A stretch of 14,321 nt of DNA from DATFAS01 sp035254305 (GCA_035254305.1 DATFAS010000229.1:1-14321); one strand, 5' to 3'; shown: positions 1 to 8,055, counted from the first letter of the stretch. Notes: generated by a model not told the origin, from the letters alone. Made by a program: numbers and translations.

Positions 1-226
1 TACCTGATGTTTTAAGCCCAAAAAATCCAACCAATTTATTTCTAAAAGCAAATAGGCTGTTAACCCATTGGGGGCCGCTCATGAAAAATGATTTTCCAAT
101 TTTTACAGAAGTTATATCGTCATTTTTGTCTATAAACGTACCTTCAAAGCTATCAATGTAATCATATGCATTTTCGTCTGCTTTCAAAATTGAATTATCG
201 GGAAGTGTTGATTTCGATATTGTCAT
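1..226 (-). CDS. DUF2867 family protein, 5' part only
   Basis: A minus-strand frame opens with ATG at 226 and runs off the window start, giving 75 codons (begins MTISKSTLPDNSILKADENA). The segment YDYIDSFEG followed by VKIGKSFFMSGPQWVNSLF and FRNKLVGFFGLKT matches my memory of the N-terminal half of DUF2867 proteins, small cytosolic proteins of unknown function with this FF-S-x-P-x-WV / LRNK pattern. No reaction is known. The frame is intact as far as visible, and no Shine-Dalgarno-like site precedes the start, as is usual in Bacteroidota. The rest of the gene lies outside the window, so whether it is complete cannot be judged. Confidence 0.7.
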   Translation of the reverse strand, partial: MTISKSTLPDNSILKADENAYDYIDSFEGTFIDKNDDITSVKIGKSFFMSGPQWVNSLFAFRNKLVGFFGLKTSG

Positions 227-324
227 TTCAATTGTAGTTATAATTCAGATACTTCAGTAGAAGCACTATAAATAGTAAGGTTTTAAGCATAAAAATATAT
301 TATTTATTTAGAGCTTATCGGCTG

Positions 325-618
325 CCACTAGTAGAACCAAATGGTTATGCTACTAATCTGTGGAATACAGGTATACATACAGCACCTATGGATGCATATA
401 ATTCGATCAAAAAAGCAACTTCAGAAAATGGAGCATCAAATTTGTTCGGTAAAATTGAAGCAACAACCGAAGCTATTTTAAAATTAGTAGCTCTGGAAAA
501 GCCACCATTAAGATTGTTCTTAGGCAAAGTGGCGCTGCCATTTGTAAAACAAGTTTATGACCAACGAATAACAGCTTGGAAAGCATTTAATGATATTTCA
601 GAAGCAGCACACGGCTAA
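325..618 (+). pseudogene. SDR-family oxidoreductase, 3' fragment
   Basis: The reading frame ending at the TAA at 616-618 carries the C-terminal third of a short-chain dehydrogenase/reductase: LVEPNGYATNLW (about 328-363), then ATTEAILKLV, PPLRLFLGKVALPFV and a final ISEAAHG. That order is typical of the last roughly 95 residues of 270-290-aa SDR proteins. The Rossmann TGxxxGxG site and the YxxxK catalytic pair are absent, because upstream of about 325 the frame (open back to 244) no longer resembles an SDR. An internal ATG at 388 gives a 76-aa open frame that an automatic caller may report, but conserved sequence starts well before it. This is a 5'-truncated remnant, not expected to be active. 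Confidence 0.75.
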
Positions 619-639
619 TCAAAATAATTTGGTCTTGTT

Positions 640-969
640 TTAATATAACGGCATGGTCAATCCTTTCTGTTTACTAAAATCAATAATACCATCAATGTCA
701 CTGTTGGGAGAAAAGTTAATTACCTGACAATTGTGCAATTCCGGCGTCCAGGGCCGGGGCTTTTTGGTATGCTTCTCATATAAATCCCAGGGATGCAGAT
801 TCATCAGCGATTCTGCATACAGCGCACCTATATCGGGGTCGGAAGGAAACTGGTTGTAGCTCTTCTTCATGACAGCAGCATGGACTATGTATTGCGGACT
901 ATGGTCTTTCGGCGAATTGGCTGCATACCGGAAGGTCAAAGCTTTGATCGTGCCTGTTTTAAAACTCAA
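640..969 (-). pseudogene. fragment of a TPR-type conserved protein
   Basis: The middle of this 109-codon frame reads KALTFRYAANSPKDHS, then MKKSYNQFPSDPDIGALYAE, SLMNLHPWDLYEKHTKKP and RPWTPEL. I recognise this as an internal stretch of the roughly 500-600-aa tetratricopeptide-type proteins of Bacteroidota (pattern ...YPDDPDAGALYAEALMNLHPWDLYD...PKPWTPE). Homology stops abruptly after PWTPEL; the last 31 residues (HNCQVINFSPNS to MPLY) do not continue the family. The only start codon available is a TTG at 969. The piece is therefore an internal fragment joined to unrelated sequence. Function of the parent family is unknown to me. Confidence 0.65.
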
Positions 970-1133
970 GTAAGTCTACTTACTAACAAGCTAATAAGGT
1001 TAACAAAAAAATGAGTACCCACTATTACACCAAATGAATTGAGACCTGATTTTCTACAATTAATATAAATAGAAGCTAAAAGGAAACCCCCTAAAGTTGT
1101 TGTTATGATGCAGCTTTTGATCGAAGTTTTATG
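966..1133 (-). other. possible degraded membrane-protein remnant
   Basis: Directly downstream of the stop of the small membrane pseudogene at 1134, the same frame stays open to a TGA at 966-968. It encodes a hydrophobic stretch (TTTLGGFLLASIYINCRKSG, then FGVIVGTHFFVNLISLLVS). There is no ATG. It could be the remains of another small membrane protein or chance low-complexity coding. The rest of 970-1133 shows no recognisable signal. Confidence 0.2.
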
Positions 1134-1348
1134 CTACTTTGAGAGTCGCACACTATATTTCTTCCAGAACCATATACTCAGTCCTAATGAGGCAAGTACA
1201 TTGAAGACAAGCCCGGTTATTTGACCCAGTGAAATGCCGTTGATTCATTTGAAACAAAGAATGTGTTTAAATGCCCAAAAATTATCACAGATTTCACAGC
1301 TCTTAAAGCGAGAAGGAAACAAAAAAAGATTAAAATGCCTTTTTTCAT
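1134..1348 (-). pseudogene. small two-TM membrane protein, frameshifted copy
   Basis: Starting from ATG at 1348 the frame reads MKKGILIFFCFLLALRAVKS, then HLNTFFVSNESTAFH, and stops early. After restoring one base near the FH codons it continues as GQITGLVFNVLASLGLSIWF and WKKYSVRLSK to the TAG at 1134-1136. The total of 215 bp is one base less than 72 codons. It is a paralogue of the intact gene at 2015-2230 (about three quarters of residues identical by eye, and the same last ten residues). Two hydrophobic segments (about residues 4-18 and 43-60) suggest an inner-membrane protein. The single-base deletion makes it a pseudogene unless it is a sequencing error. Confidence 0.7.
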
Positions 1349-1394
1349 AATGTTAAATTTGGATGAGATTAGTTATTGTTGAGTACTACTACAA

Positions 1395-1948
1395 CTATCT
1401 TGCCTCAGATGCCGCTTTGAGCTCCTTTAAGCTGGCAATCACCCCGGCATCGAGGTTTTCTGAAAAGAACCCCGAAACAATTTAGGGAAAACACCCTGCA
1501 GGCTTTCTTCAACCTTTACGATGGTGGTATTACCCCTGGCTTCAAAAGTCCAGTTGTGGATGGCGCTGGCGCCGAAAGTGGTGCCCGTCCAACCAAAGCC
1601 GGATTGGGGGATGGAAGTATGAATCCTGGATTTAAAAGAAAGCCCTCCTGCTTTCCAATCGAAAGCGGTGCCCTCCTGAATATTCCCGTGAACCACGGTT
1701 TCAGTGATATTTTTTTGCCAGGTTGGCCAGTTGTTGATGTTGGTGAGGGTTTTCCATACAGTGCTCGGCGGGGCATTGATCTCAATCTGGCCAGTGGATA
1801 TAACAGAAGCGTTTGGATTGATGGGGATATTCATCTGCGCGCTTTTAGTTGATTGTGCAAGGTATTGATCAAAAGCGTTGCCTTCGTAGTAGAAAAAAGT
1901 GGTGGTGAGGAGGGTCAGGGCTAGTAGTGTGAAGAGGAGTTTTTTCAT
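1395..1948 (-). pseudogene. SRPBCC / polyketide cyclase-like protein, frameshifted
   Basis: From ATG at 1948 the frame encodes a hydrophobic N-terminal segment (MKKLLFTLLALTLLTTTFFY), then an SRPBCC-type domain (START-like helix-grip fold that binds hydrophobic ligands) with INAPPSTVWKTLTNINNWPT, WQKNITE, GTAFDWKAGGLSFKSRIH and HNWTFEARGNTTIVKVEESL. The uninterrupted frame ends at 1439 as SFQKTSMPG (169 codons). The other frame resumes at once with ENLDAGVIASLKELKAASEA and a TAG at 1395-1397, which is the expected family C-terminus. One lost base in the A/T run at about 1463-1466 explains this. Total 554 bp equals 185 codons minus one base. The product would be a membrane-anchored or secreted ligand-binding protein. 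The slightly altered C-terminus may still be functional, so pseudogene status is probable, not certain. Confidence 0.7.
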
Positions 1949-2014
1949 GGGGGGTGTATTGCTAATAATTAATGATTTCCAAAGTTATAGACAGCATACT
2001 TTCCGCGCTACAGG

Positions 2015-2230
2015 CTACTTAGAAAGTCGCACACTGTATTTCTTCCAGAACCATATACTCAGTGCCAAAGGTGCTAGTAAGTTGAAAATAAGACCGATTA
2101 ATTGACCTGTATGGAACGCTGTTGATTCATTGGAAGCAAAGAAAGTGTTTAGATTGCTAAAAGTAATCATAGGCCTCACGGCTCTTAGAGTGAGGAGGAA
2201 ACAGATAAAAATTAAAATGGCCTTTTTCAT
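2015..2230 (-). CDS. small two-TM membrane protein
   Basis: A 71-aa protein with an N-terminal hydrophobic helix (MKKAILIFICFLLTLRAV), a short polar loop (SNLNTFFASNESTAFH), a second hydrophobic helix (LIGLIFNLLAPLALSIWFW) and a basic tail KKYSVRLSK. It is probably an inner-membrane protein with both ends in the cytoplasm. No family name is recognised. A frameshifted paralogue of the same length lies at 1134-1348, downstream on the same strand, with the SRPBCC gene between them, so the arrangement is a dispersed tandem duplication. Conservation of frame and of the C-terminus between the copies supports this being a real gene. Confidence 0.6.
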   Translation of the reverse strand: MKKAILIFICFLLTLRAVRPMITFSNLNTFFASNESTAFHTGQLIGLIFNLLAPLALSIWFWKKYSVRLSK

Positions 2231-2566
2231 AATATTAGCTTTAGGTGGCTTTGTTTGTGTTCGAAGTATTGGCTAACTCTTTAATCGGGAAATTATAGTT
2301 TAAATACAGATAAATAGAGCTCTGAAAGAGGTTCGTTATTTATAGAACGAAAGTCGCAAATCCATGATACAAACAATGTACTTCCGTATCTCCTGTCGTA
2401 GTTCTTATTGTCATTTAGTATTTTCTATAAAGTTTGGTAGCTTTTCGAAGTGCGGGTCTTACAGCATGAATGATTAATAGAAAACCTGCGGTTTGGATGC
2501 CTATTAAAATTTCATAGAAGTATGTCAAGTCCCATTACAGCAACAACTTGTTGTAATCCGTAATTT
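2231..2566. other. intergenic, AT-rich, no clear gene
   Basis: This 336-bp gap holds no convincing gene. A minus-strand frame opening with TTG near 2524 and closing near 2411 would give about 37 residues with one hydrophobic stretch (IGIQTAGFLLIIHAV). It could be a small membrane peptide or chance. A hairpin lies at 2534-2557 just past the helicase stop codon. Confidence 0.4.
2534..2557 (-). terminator. hairpin after the helicase gene
   Basis: Nine to 32 bases past the helicase stop codon on the minus strand, ATTACA and TGTAAT enclose CAA/TTG with one mismatch and a four-base loop. There is no T-tract after it, so it may protect the transcript end rather than terminate by the intrinsic route. 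Confidence 0.3.
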
Positions 2567-5521
2567 TCATTCCACGTCACTAAAACTTCTCACTCTTATT
2601 TCTGTTATCCCGTCAGTTGTCGGTATATGTATAGGACGTGGGAGATCTGTCGAGTAAAAATCTTGCCTCAGTTTTGAGCATATTTTCCTAAAGTCACACT
2701 CTTCGCACTTACGGTTACTTGGTCGCATTGGAAATTCACCCTCGAGAATTCGATTTACAGCCCACTCAATATTGTTGATAGCCGAATCAATAGCTTCATC
2801 ATCAATCGGGACATTTACTCTATTCGGCAACTCTTCAGTATTGGGTGCTTTGAGTAAATGAACAGAGCCTGTTTTTGCATTCTCACCAAGAACGATTTCA
2901 GCAGCATAAGCATAAAGTTGAACCTGCAAAGATAAATTTATCCAGAAGAAAGGAGTTAATTCTCCTTCAGGAAAATCCATTGACTTGAAATCAATCACTC
3001 TTGCTTCTAAAATATTCCCGTAATTGTCTTCTCGTAATAGTAAATCGATTGAACCTGTAATTAATGCTTTATCAGCCTTTATCTCAAAACGTTGTTCCAA
3101 AGATCGGCTTTGCAAAAAATCTTCTGGATATTCTTCTGCATAATTTCCTACTAGTCTTTTAGATGCATCTTTTGCCCTTTCATACGGACCTTGTCTATCT
3201 GGGTCTTTTGAAGGGAAGACATGCTTTAAATGAAAAATATTTTCAGCAATTTCCTCGGCTTCTTCTCGAGTCGGTGCAGTATTTGAAAATAGTTGATGAG
3301 TCCTATTTATAGCAGTGTGAGTAGTTAATCCATAACCAAATAACTCAGGGACAGAGGGACTATAACCGTAAATTTTTCGAAATTTGTACTTCATCGGACA
3401 CTCTAAATAGTCTTTTATTTCGGTGAAGCTTGTAGGCATTGACTCCTCATCTATCCGCATACGCTGTTCTGCAGTTTCTCTATTGTCGGGTAGTAGTGTA
3501 GCGTCTGTTACTATTAACGGATTATTTAATTCCTGTAATCTGAGTTTAAATGGGCTTGGATTTTTAAGTCTTTGCAACCCCGGTTGATTGCTACTTCCAG
3601 TAACATATAAAAATCTCTCAGCCCGTGTTAATGCCGTATAAAATAGTCTTGCCTCACCTGCATTATTAGATTGATACAATCCTCTTGATAAAGGGCTTTG
3701 AATAAGGTTGAGAGGCAACCAGCCACTGTAATTACTTTTCCTACCAGGAAAGCGTTGTTGAACAACATCTACGATAAAAACCACAGGAAATTCGAGGCCT
3801 TTCATTTTATGGACTGTCGAAATTGTGACAGCGTCCGGTCTTGACATCAATTCGACTTGTGTGGTATCATATCCAGATTCTGCAACATTTTCGAGAAAAT
3901 TTAATACGCTTTGATATCTCTGACCTGTATCAATACTCACAAACACCTTTTCAACATCCAAAATAATTCCACTGAAAACTCCTAAATCGCGCATTACTTG
4001 TTCTTGATTTTGAAATTGTGTAGTTGAAACTCGAAATGCTTCGATTAATTCATGAACTAGTAATTGTGGGTAAACCTTTCTTCTTGCCCCCCCAATTGGT
4101 CTATGAATTTGATTATTCCAATCAGCTAATATTTCTAGAAAGCGATTTCTATCAGCATTTGGAAAGACAGGTAAAATATTGCTGTTAAAAAAATCAATTG
4201 CTTCTCTTCGTGAATATCCAGGAGTTCTTAAAAGCCCCATTGCATCTCTAAGTGTTCTTGCATGAAGTCTTTCGAAAATTGAGCCCTCGGCCTCTATGAT
4301 ATAGTTAATGTCAGCATCTGAAAGAGAATTAGTGTAGTCGCGATGATATGGCGCTCCTCCATTCCGAGTACCTCCTTGTACTGAACGCATCAAAATAGCA
4401 AAGTCAGATTTAGTAAGCCCTCTTTCAGAACCGTCTCCCTCTATATACTTAGTTCCTAGTAATTGATTTATGCGCCTAGCAATCCATTCGGCTTCATCTT
4501 GTTTTGTTTCAAACCACAAGTTGCCGAAGTGTTGAATATTACCATCAGAGTTTGCTACTGGTGTCTTACCTATTCTTGCCGTACTTAATTCCAGTTGAAT
4601 AAACCTATCTGATGAAGAAACAATTGCGCTTGTACTTCTAAAGTTTGTTGAAAGAGTATGAGTAGAACAATTAGGATACTGCTGGTCGAACTCAATTATG
4701 TTTCGAACATCCGCACCTCTCCAACCATATATAGATTGGTCGTCGTCACCTACTACAAATAATGAATCTAGTCTGTAATATAACCCTCTAATCAATCGTT
4801 CTTGAGATATGTTAACATCCTGATACTCATCAACCATCAGATGTCTTGCGCTTTCTAATGCTCCATTTATCTCTGGATTATTATCTTCTAGTGCTGCAAC
4901 AACCAATCGTATCATTAATGAAAAGTCAATGTACTGGTCGGAATTTAATCGGTTATTTATGTTTTTTAGACAAGAGCCCAATGGTGCATCTTCTTGCTCA
5001 ATTTCATCTAGTGATAGCATTTCATCATTTGCCATCTTCCATGCATTCGATACTTCAGCAATAGTTTGGAACATTCTTGCATTTCGATTTGCTTGCAAAA
5101 TGTTTAATTCTAATTCGTAGTATCGTGATAACAAAAATAGTTTTAATCTATTCTCATCGAGGACTTCATATTGCCTAAACTTTGCATTCATGGAACCAAG
5201 TAGATTTTGACAAAAAGCATGTATTGTACCAATATACATGGCTCCAACAAGTGCTACAGGCAGTCCAGCTTTTTCAAGAGCAGAAGCGACACGTCTCTTA
5301 ATGGACTCAGCGGCTTTTTCAGTAAAGGTAAAAGCAATTATGCTCTCAGGTTTAGCTCCTTCATGAATTAGTCTTGCTATTCTGAATGACAGAGTTCGTG
5401 ATTTTCCAGAACCTGCACATGCTAAACATAAAATTTCATTTGTATCATCAATGACAGCCTTGTATTGATCATCCGTTAATGATATATCTGTAGCGGTATA
5501 AGTATCTCGGAATAGTGGCAT
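2567..5521 (-). CDS. UvrD/Rep-type helicase fused to PD-(D/E)XK nuclease
   Basis: A 984-aa SF1A DNA helicase-nuclease, intact. Helicase motifs in order: Q-motif region LTDDQYKAV (15-23), Walker A CAGSGKS (35-41), motif Ia FTFTEKAA (64-71), motif II DEYQD (231-235), motif III GDDDQSIYGWRG (258-269), motif IV NFRS (293-296), motif V TVHKMKGLEFPVV (569-581), motif VI YTALTRAER (628-636). The C-terminal domain is RecB/AddB/Cas4-like: C708 in LECPMKYKF, H735, D826 in GSIDLLL, D844 and K846 in VIDFKS, QVQLY (866-870), then C939, C942 and C948. C708 plus the three late cysteines match a 4Fe-4S nuclease arrangement. Expected activity is ATP-driven DNA unwinding with DNA degradation. Its ATG directly follows the TAA of the methyltransferase gene, so the two are translationally coupled. 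A free-standing AddAB-like repair role is the alternative to defence. Confidence 0.93.
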   Translation of the reverse strand: MPLFRDTYTATDISLTDDQYKAVIDDTNEILCLACAGSGKSRTLSFRIARLIHEGAKPESIIAFTFTEKAAESIKRRVASALEKAGLPVALVGAMYIGTIHAFCQNLLGSMNAKFRQYEVLDENRLKLFLLSRYYELELNILQANRNARMFQTIAEVSNAWKMANDEMLSLDEIEQEDAPLGSCLKNINNRLNSDQYIDFSLMIRLVVAALEDNNPEINGALESARHLMVDEYQDVNISQERLIRGLYYRLDSLFVVGDDDQSIYGWRGADVRNIIEFDQQYPNCSTHTLSTNFRSTSAIVSSSDRFIQLELSTARIGKTPVANSDGNIQHFGNLWFETKQDEAEWIARRINQLLGTKYIEGDGSERGLTKSDFAILMRSVQGGTRNGGAPYHRDYTNSLSDADINYIIEAEGSIFERLHARTLRDAMGLLRTPGYSRREAIDFFNSNILPVFPNADRNRFLEILADWNNQIHRPIGGARRKVYPQLLVHELIEAFRVSTTQFQNQEQVMRDLGVFSGIILDVEKVFVSIDTGQRYQSVLNFLENVAESGYDTTQVELMSRPDAVTISTVHKMKGLEFPVVFIVDVVQQRFPGRKSNYSGWLPLNLIQSPLSRGLYQSNNAGEARLFYTALTRAERFLYVTGSSNQPGLQRLKNPSPFKLRLQELNNPLIVTDATLLPDNRETAEQRMRIDEESMPTSFTEIKDYLECPMKYKFRKIYGYSPSVPELFGYGLTTHTAINRTHQLFSNTAPTREEAEEIAENIFHLKHVFPSKDPDRQGPYERAKDASKRLVGNYAEEYPEDFLQSRSLEQRFEIKADKALITGSIDLLLREDNYGNILEARVIDFKSMDFPEGELTPFFWINLSLQVQLYAYAAEIVLGENAKTGSVHLLKAPNTEELPNRVNVPIDDEAIDSAINNIEWAVNRILEGEFPMRPSNRKCEECDFRKICSKLRQDFYSTDLPRPIHIPTTDGITEIRVRSFSDVE

Positions 5522-6559
5522 TTAAACTTTTTTTTGTGAAAGGTGGGTCAAGATGTGTGATTTGATATTCTCAGCTTGTATTTTGCTAAACGCGGGTGGC
5601 AAAGCATTCCCAATCATCAAAGCCATTTTTGTTCTTGGTGCATCAATGGGAAATTTGTATGTTTTGGGGAATGATTGAAGCATGGATGCCTCTCTTGCTG
5701 ATATACATCTATCTTGTTCTGGATGTAGAAAACGGCCTTTTGATGGATTTAAACAACCACCAGTGATGGTTGTCGAAAAATCATCCCACCTTAATCGACC
5801 ATAGACATCATTAAAGCCAACATTATCCTTTTTATGACATTTTAATTGTCGGTCTTTTCCCAAATCTTTTCTACTTCCACCATTTTTTGGAATATCTTTA
5901 ATCAAATTCAATATTTCATCTGAGTGGTTAGGGAATATTCGGTGCAAAGGGTCCTTTGAGTTTTCAGGTTTTGGGAGTTTACCTATAATTTGTCTAACAG
6001 TCTTTTTCTTTTTTGTAGGTTCTGCAATTTTTAACGGTGCTAATCTTGAACCAACTAATACCAGCCTTTTTCGACTTTGAGGAACACCGTAATCTTTAAT
6101 GTTAACCACCTTCCAATCGGGTTTGTAATAACCAGCCTTTTCCAATTCTTTAAGAGCATTTTTGAATGATTTGTCAAGAGCCAAACCTGGCACGTTTTCC
6201 ATCATGAAAGTATAAGGTCGTAACTCTTTAACAAACCTTACAAACTCTTTGATTAGCTTGTTTCTGTCATCCTTAACGGGTTCTGGCTTGTTAAGTCTTC
6301 TTATTGAACTGAACCCCTGACATGGTGGGCAACCAGCAAGTAGATGAATCGTTTTATTACGAAGTTCTTTCTTGACATTTGTAGTTGAGATATTTCTAAT
6401 ATCGTCAGTAATGACTTTTGTCCTTCTATGATTAAGTCTATATGCCTTTGATGCAAGTTCATCTATTTCAAATGCTAGTTTTGTTTGAAAACCAGCTTTG
6501 TGTAGACCTTCTGACAATCCCCCAACACCACTAAATAAATCTATTGATATCAATATCAT
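5522..6559 (-). CDS. C5-cytosine DNA methyltransferase (Dcm-type)
   Basis: A 345-aa enzyme that transfers a methyl group from S-adenosylmethionine to C5 of cytosine in a specific DNA site. All core motifs are present: I DLFSGVGG (7-14), II FEIDELA (30-36), IV GCPPCQGFSS with catalytic Cys80, VI ENV (121-123), VIII QSRKR (161-165), IX REASMLQSFP (289-298), X GNALPP (317-322). The target-recognition stretch lies between about 170 and 285 and includes YGRLRWDDFSTTITGG (253-268). The length is typical for single-chain Type II methyltransferases. The start places motif I seven residues from the N-terminus, as usual. No separate restriction endonuclease is seen; the helicase-nuclease that begins at the next base is the only candidate partner. 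The recognition sequence cannot be read from the protein. Confidence 0.95.
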   Translation of the reverse strand: MILISIDLFSGVGGLSEGLHKAGFQTKLAFEIDELASKAYRLNHRRTKVITDDIRNISTTNVKKELRNKTIHLLAGCPPCQGFSSIRRLNKPEPVKDDRNKLIKEFVRFVKELRPYTFMMENVPGLALDKSFKNALKELEKAGYYKPDWKVVNIKDYGVPQSRKRLVLVGSRLAPLKIAEPTKKKKTVRQIIGKLPKPENSKDPLHRIFPNHSDEILNLIKDIPKNGGSRKDLGKDRQLKCHKKDNVGFNDVYGRLRWDDFSTTITGGCLNPSKGRFLHPEQDRCISAREASMLQSFPKTYKFPIDAPRTKMALMIGNALPPAFSKIQAENIKSHILTHLSQKKV

Positions 6560-6753
6560 ATATATGTCGTATATCTGCTTTTCTGATATGGATTACAATG
6601 GTTAGGGCTTTTCGCAGATTGGCAATAAGAATCCTGCCTGACCAGAACCAATTGAAAATATATTGCTGAAGTTATACACAAAAACTGGAATTTGCAATTA
6701 GTAGATGTTACAATGTCAAGCCCAACTTGCATAAAAGCAATTTTATAGGCCTA

Positions 6754-6783
6754 TGATGTACCCTATTTGTAGGACAGATATTG
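6754..6783. repeat. IS terminal inverted repeat, orfB-side end
   Basis: Starts TGATGTACCC and aligns, with a few mismatches, to the reverse complement of the opposite end at 8056-8085. Confidence 0.8.
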
Positions 6784-6865
6784 TTAATAACTAAGATAAA
6801 AAGAACTACTATTACTACTATTACCTTTCTTTTCTTTTTTTGCTACTTTTTTTCTTTTCTTTTGC

Positions 6866-6888
6866 TATCCACGTGGATATGTGGATAA
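6866..6888. other. palindrome plus DnaA-box-like sequence in the IS
   Basis: TATCCACGTGGATA at 6866-6879 is a perfect 14-bp palindrome. It is followed at once by TGTGGATAA (6880-6888), which on the minus strand is TTATCCACA, the consensus DnaA box. GTGGATA thus occurs twice in direct orientation and once inverted. It lies between the IS inverted repeat and the orfB stop, next to a long pyrimidine run at about 6820-6865. It may be a structural element of the IS end, and the DnaA-box match may be chance. Confidence 0.5.
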
Positions 6889-6896
6889 CCGGTTTT

Positions 6897-7739
6897 TCAG
6901 GCAGCTTTCATTTTCAAATAGCGACTTCCGGGTGTTTTATATTCCAGCGATTGGTGAGGTCGCTGATGATTATAAAATGCAAAATATTTATTCAGCCCGT
7001 CATATAACTGCACGCCATCTTCAACGGCATGTAAATACACGTATTCGTATTTAATAGTTCTCCATAGCCGCTCAATAAAAATGTTATCAATAGCCCTGCC
7101 TTTACCATCCATGCTGATCTGAATATTTCTTTGTTTCATCAGTCCGGTAAAGACCTCACTGGTAAACTGGCTACCCTGATCGGTATTAAAGATATCCGGG
7201 TTGCCATGAGATTCCATGGCTTCTTCGGCCACCTGCTTACACCATTCAGCTGTCATGGTATTGCTCAGGCTCCAGTTAACTACATAAGGGGTATACAAAT
7301 CGATTACGGCGCACAGATACATAAATCCTTTTCGCATAGGAACATAGGTAATATCCATTGCCCAGACCTGGTTGACCCTTGTGACCTTCAAGTCTTTAAG
7401 CAGATAAGGATAAAGCCTGTTTTGCTTATCGGGCTTGCTGGTACTCTTATACCGGTATAAAGTCTGCCATCCCATCAGTTCCATCAATCGTTTAACCCGT
7501 TTTCGATTCACGGTGAAGCCTTGTTGATTCAGCAAAGCCGTGAGCTTTCTTACACCGTAAAACGGCGTTTTAAAATACTGCTCATCCAACAGGCGCAGAA
7601 TAGTTAAATTCTCCTCGTTCTCGGTACATGGCTTATAATACAATCCACTGCGATGGATGCTTAATATCCTGCATTGCTGTGTTATACTCAAAGAACTTTC
7701 TTCATTATCCACCATCGCCCTACGCTCAGCCAAAGGCAT
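6897..7739 (-). CDS. IS3-family transposase OrfB (DDE integrase)
   Basis: A 280-aa transposase catalytic subunit. An N-terminal helix-turn-helix-like region with the family pattern YGVRKLTALLNQQGFTVNRK (61-80) precedes the integrase core: D129 in VWAMDITYV, D187 in NTDQGSQFTS and E223 in NIFIERLWR, with 35 residues between the second Asp and the Glu. That is the DD(35)E signature of IS3 elements. The C-terminal FYNHQRPHQSLEYKTP (255-270) is also typical. It lies in the -1 frame relative to orfA and its ATG overlaps the orfA stop by one base (TAATG), so it may be made alone by coupling and as an OrfAB fusion by frameshifting. Length is normal. Confidence 0.95.
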   Translation of the reverse strand: MPLAERRAMVDNEESSLSITQQCRILSIHRSGLYYKPCTENEENLTILRLLDEQYFKTPFYGVRKLTALLNQQGFTVNRKRVKRLMELMGWQTLYRYKSTSKPDKQNRLYPYLLKDLKVTRVNQVWAMDITYVPMRKGFMYLCAVIDLYTPYVVNWSLSNTMTAEWCKQVAEEAMESHGNPDIFNTDQGSQFTSEVFTGLMKQRNIQISMDGKGRAIDNIFIERLWRTIKYEYVYLHAVEDGVQLYDGLNKYFAFYNHQRPHQSLEYKTPGSRYLKMKAA

Positions 7740-8023
7740 TACAATAACTTTTTTTTAAGAAAATCATTTTCCACTTTCAACTGGCCGATTTGGGCATACA
7801 GCTTCTCGGTTTGTTGCTCAATATCGGCAACCACATCTGATTTCTCTCCATTGAATACCGAAGCCATATTGGCCACCGCTTCCCGTTTCCAGGTGTTGAT
7901 TTGAGTGGGATGAAGCTCATACTTGCGCGACAACTCCTCAATAGTACTCCGCTCCCTGAGTGCTTCCAAAACAACCTTTGCTTTGAAATCTGCACCAAAT
8001 TTACGTCTGCTTTTCTTTGTCAT
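7739..8023 (-). CDS. IS3-family transposase OrfA (HTH_21/HTH_Tnp_1)
   Basis: A 94-aa DNA-binding subunit: MTKKSRRKFGADFKAKVVLE with the helix-turn-helix spanning about residues 12-50 (VVLEALRERSTIEELSRKYE, then HPTQINTWKREAV), followed by a leucine-heptad-like coiled coil (about 60-94) used for multimerisation. OrfA binds the IS ends and, fused to OrfB by -1 frameshifting, forms the full transposase. The start lies about 60 bp inside the inverted repeat, as expected. Length and ending (NDFLKKKLL) are typical. Confidence 0.93.
   Translation of the reverse strand: MTKKSRRKFGADFKAKVVLEALRERSTIEELSRKYELHPTQINTWKREAVANMASVFNGEKSDVVADIEQQTEKLYAQIGQLKVENDFLKKKLL
7748..7754 (-). promoter_or_regulatory. 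-1 ribosomal frameshift site
   Basis: On the minus strand an eight-A run ending in G gives A AAA AAG in register with the orfA codons, three codons before its stop. A shift of -1 enters the orfB frame, as known for IS3 elements. Confidence 0.75.
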
Positions 8024-8055
8024 ATATGGTAATTTAAGATGAAAAATTCAATCTT

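Noticed and set aside
2567..5521. GajB of a Gabija system or housekeeping UvrD
   Set aside because: The C-terminal PD-(D/E)XK/Fe-S domain and the coupled methyltransferase do not fit either; no GajA-like OLD nuclease gene is nearby.
6866..6888. Chromosomal or plasmid origin of replication
   Set aside because: A single exact DnaA box next to a palindrome inside an IS, with no further boxes or replication genes, is insufficient.
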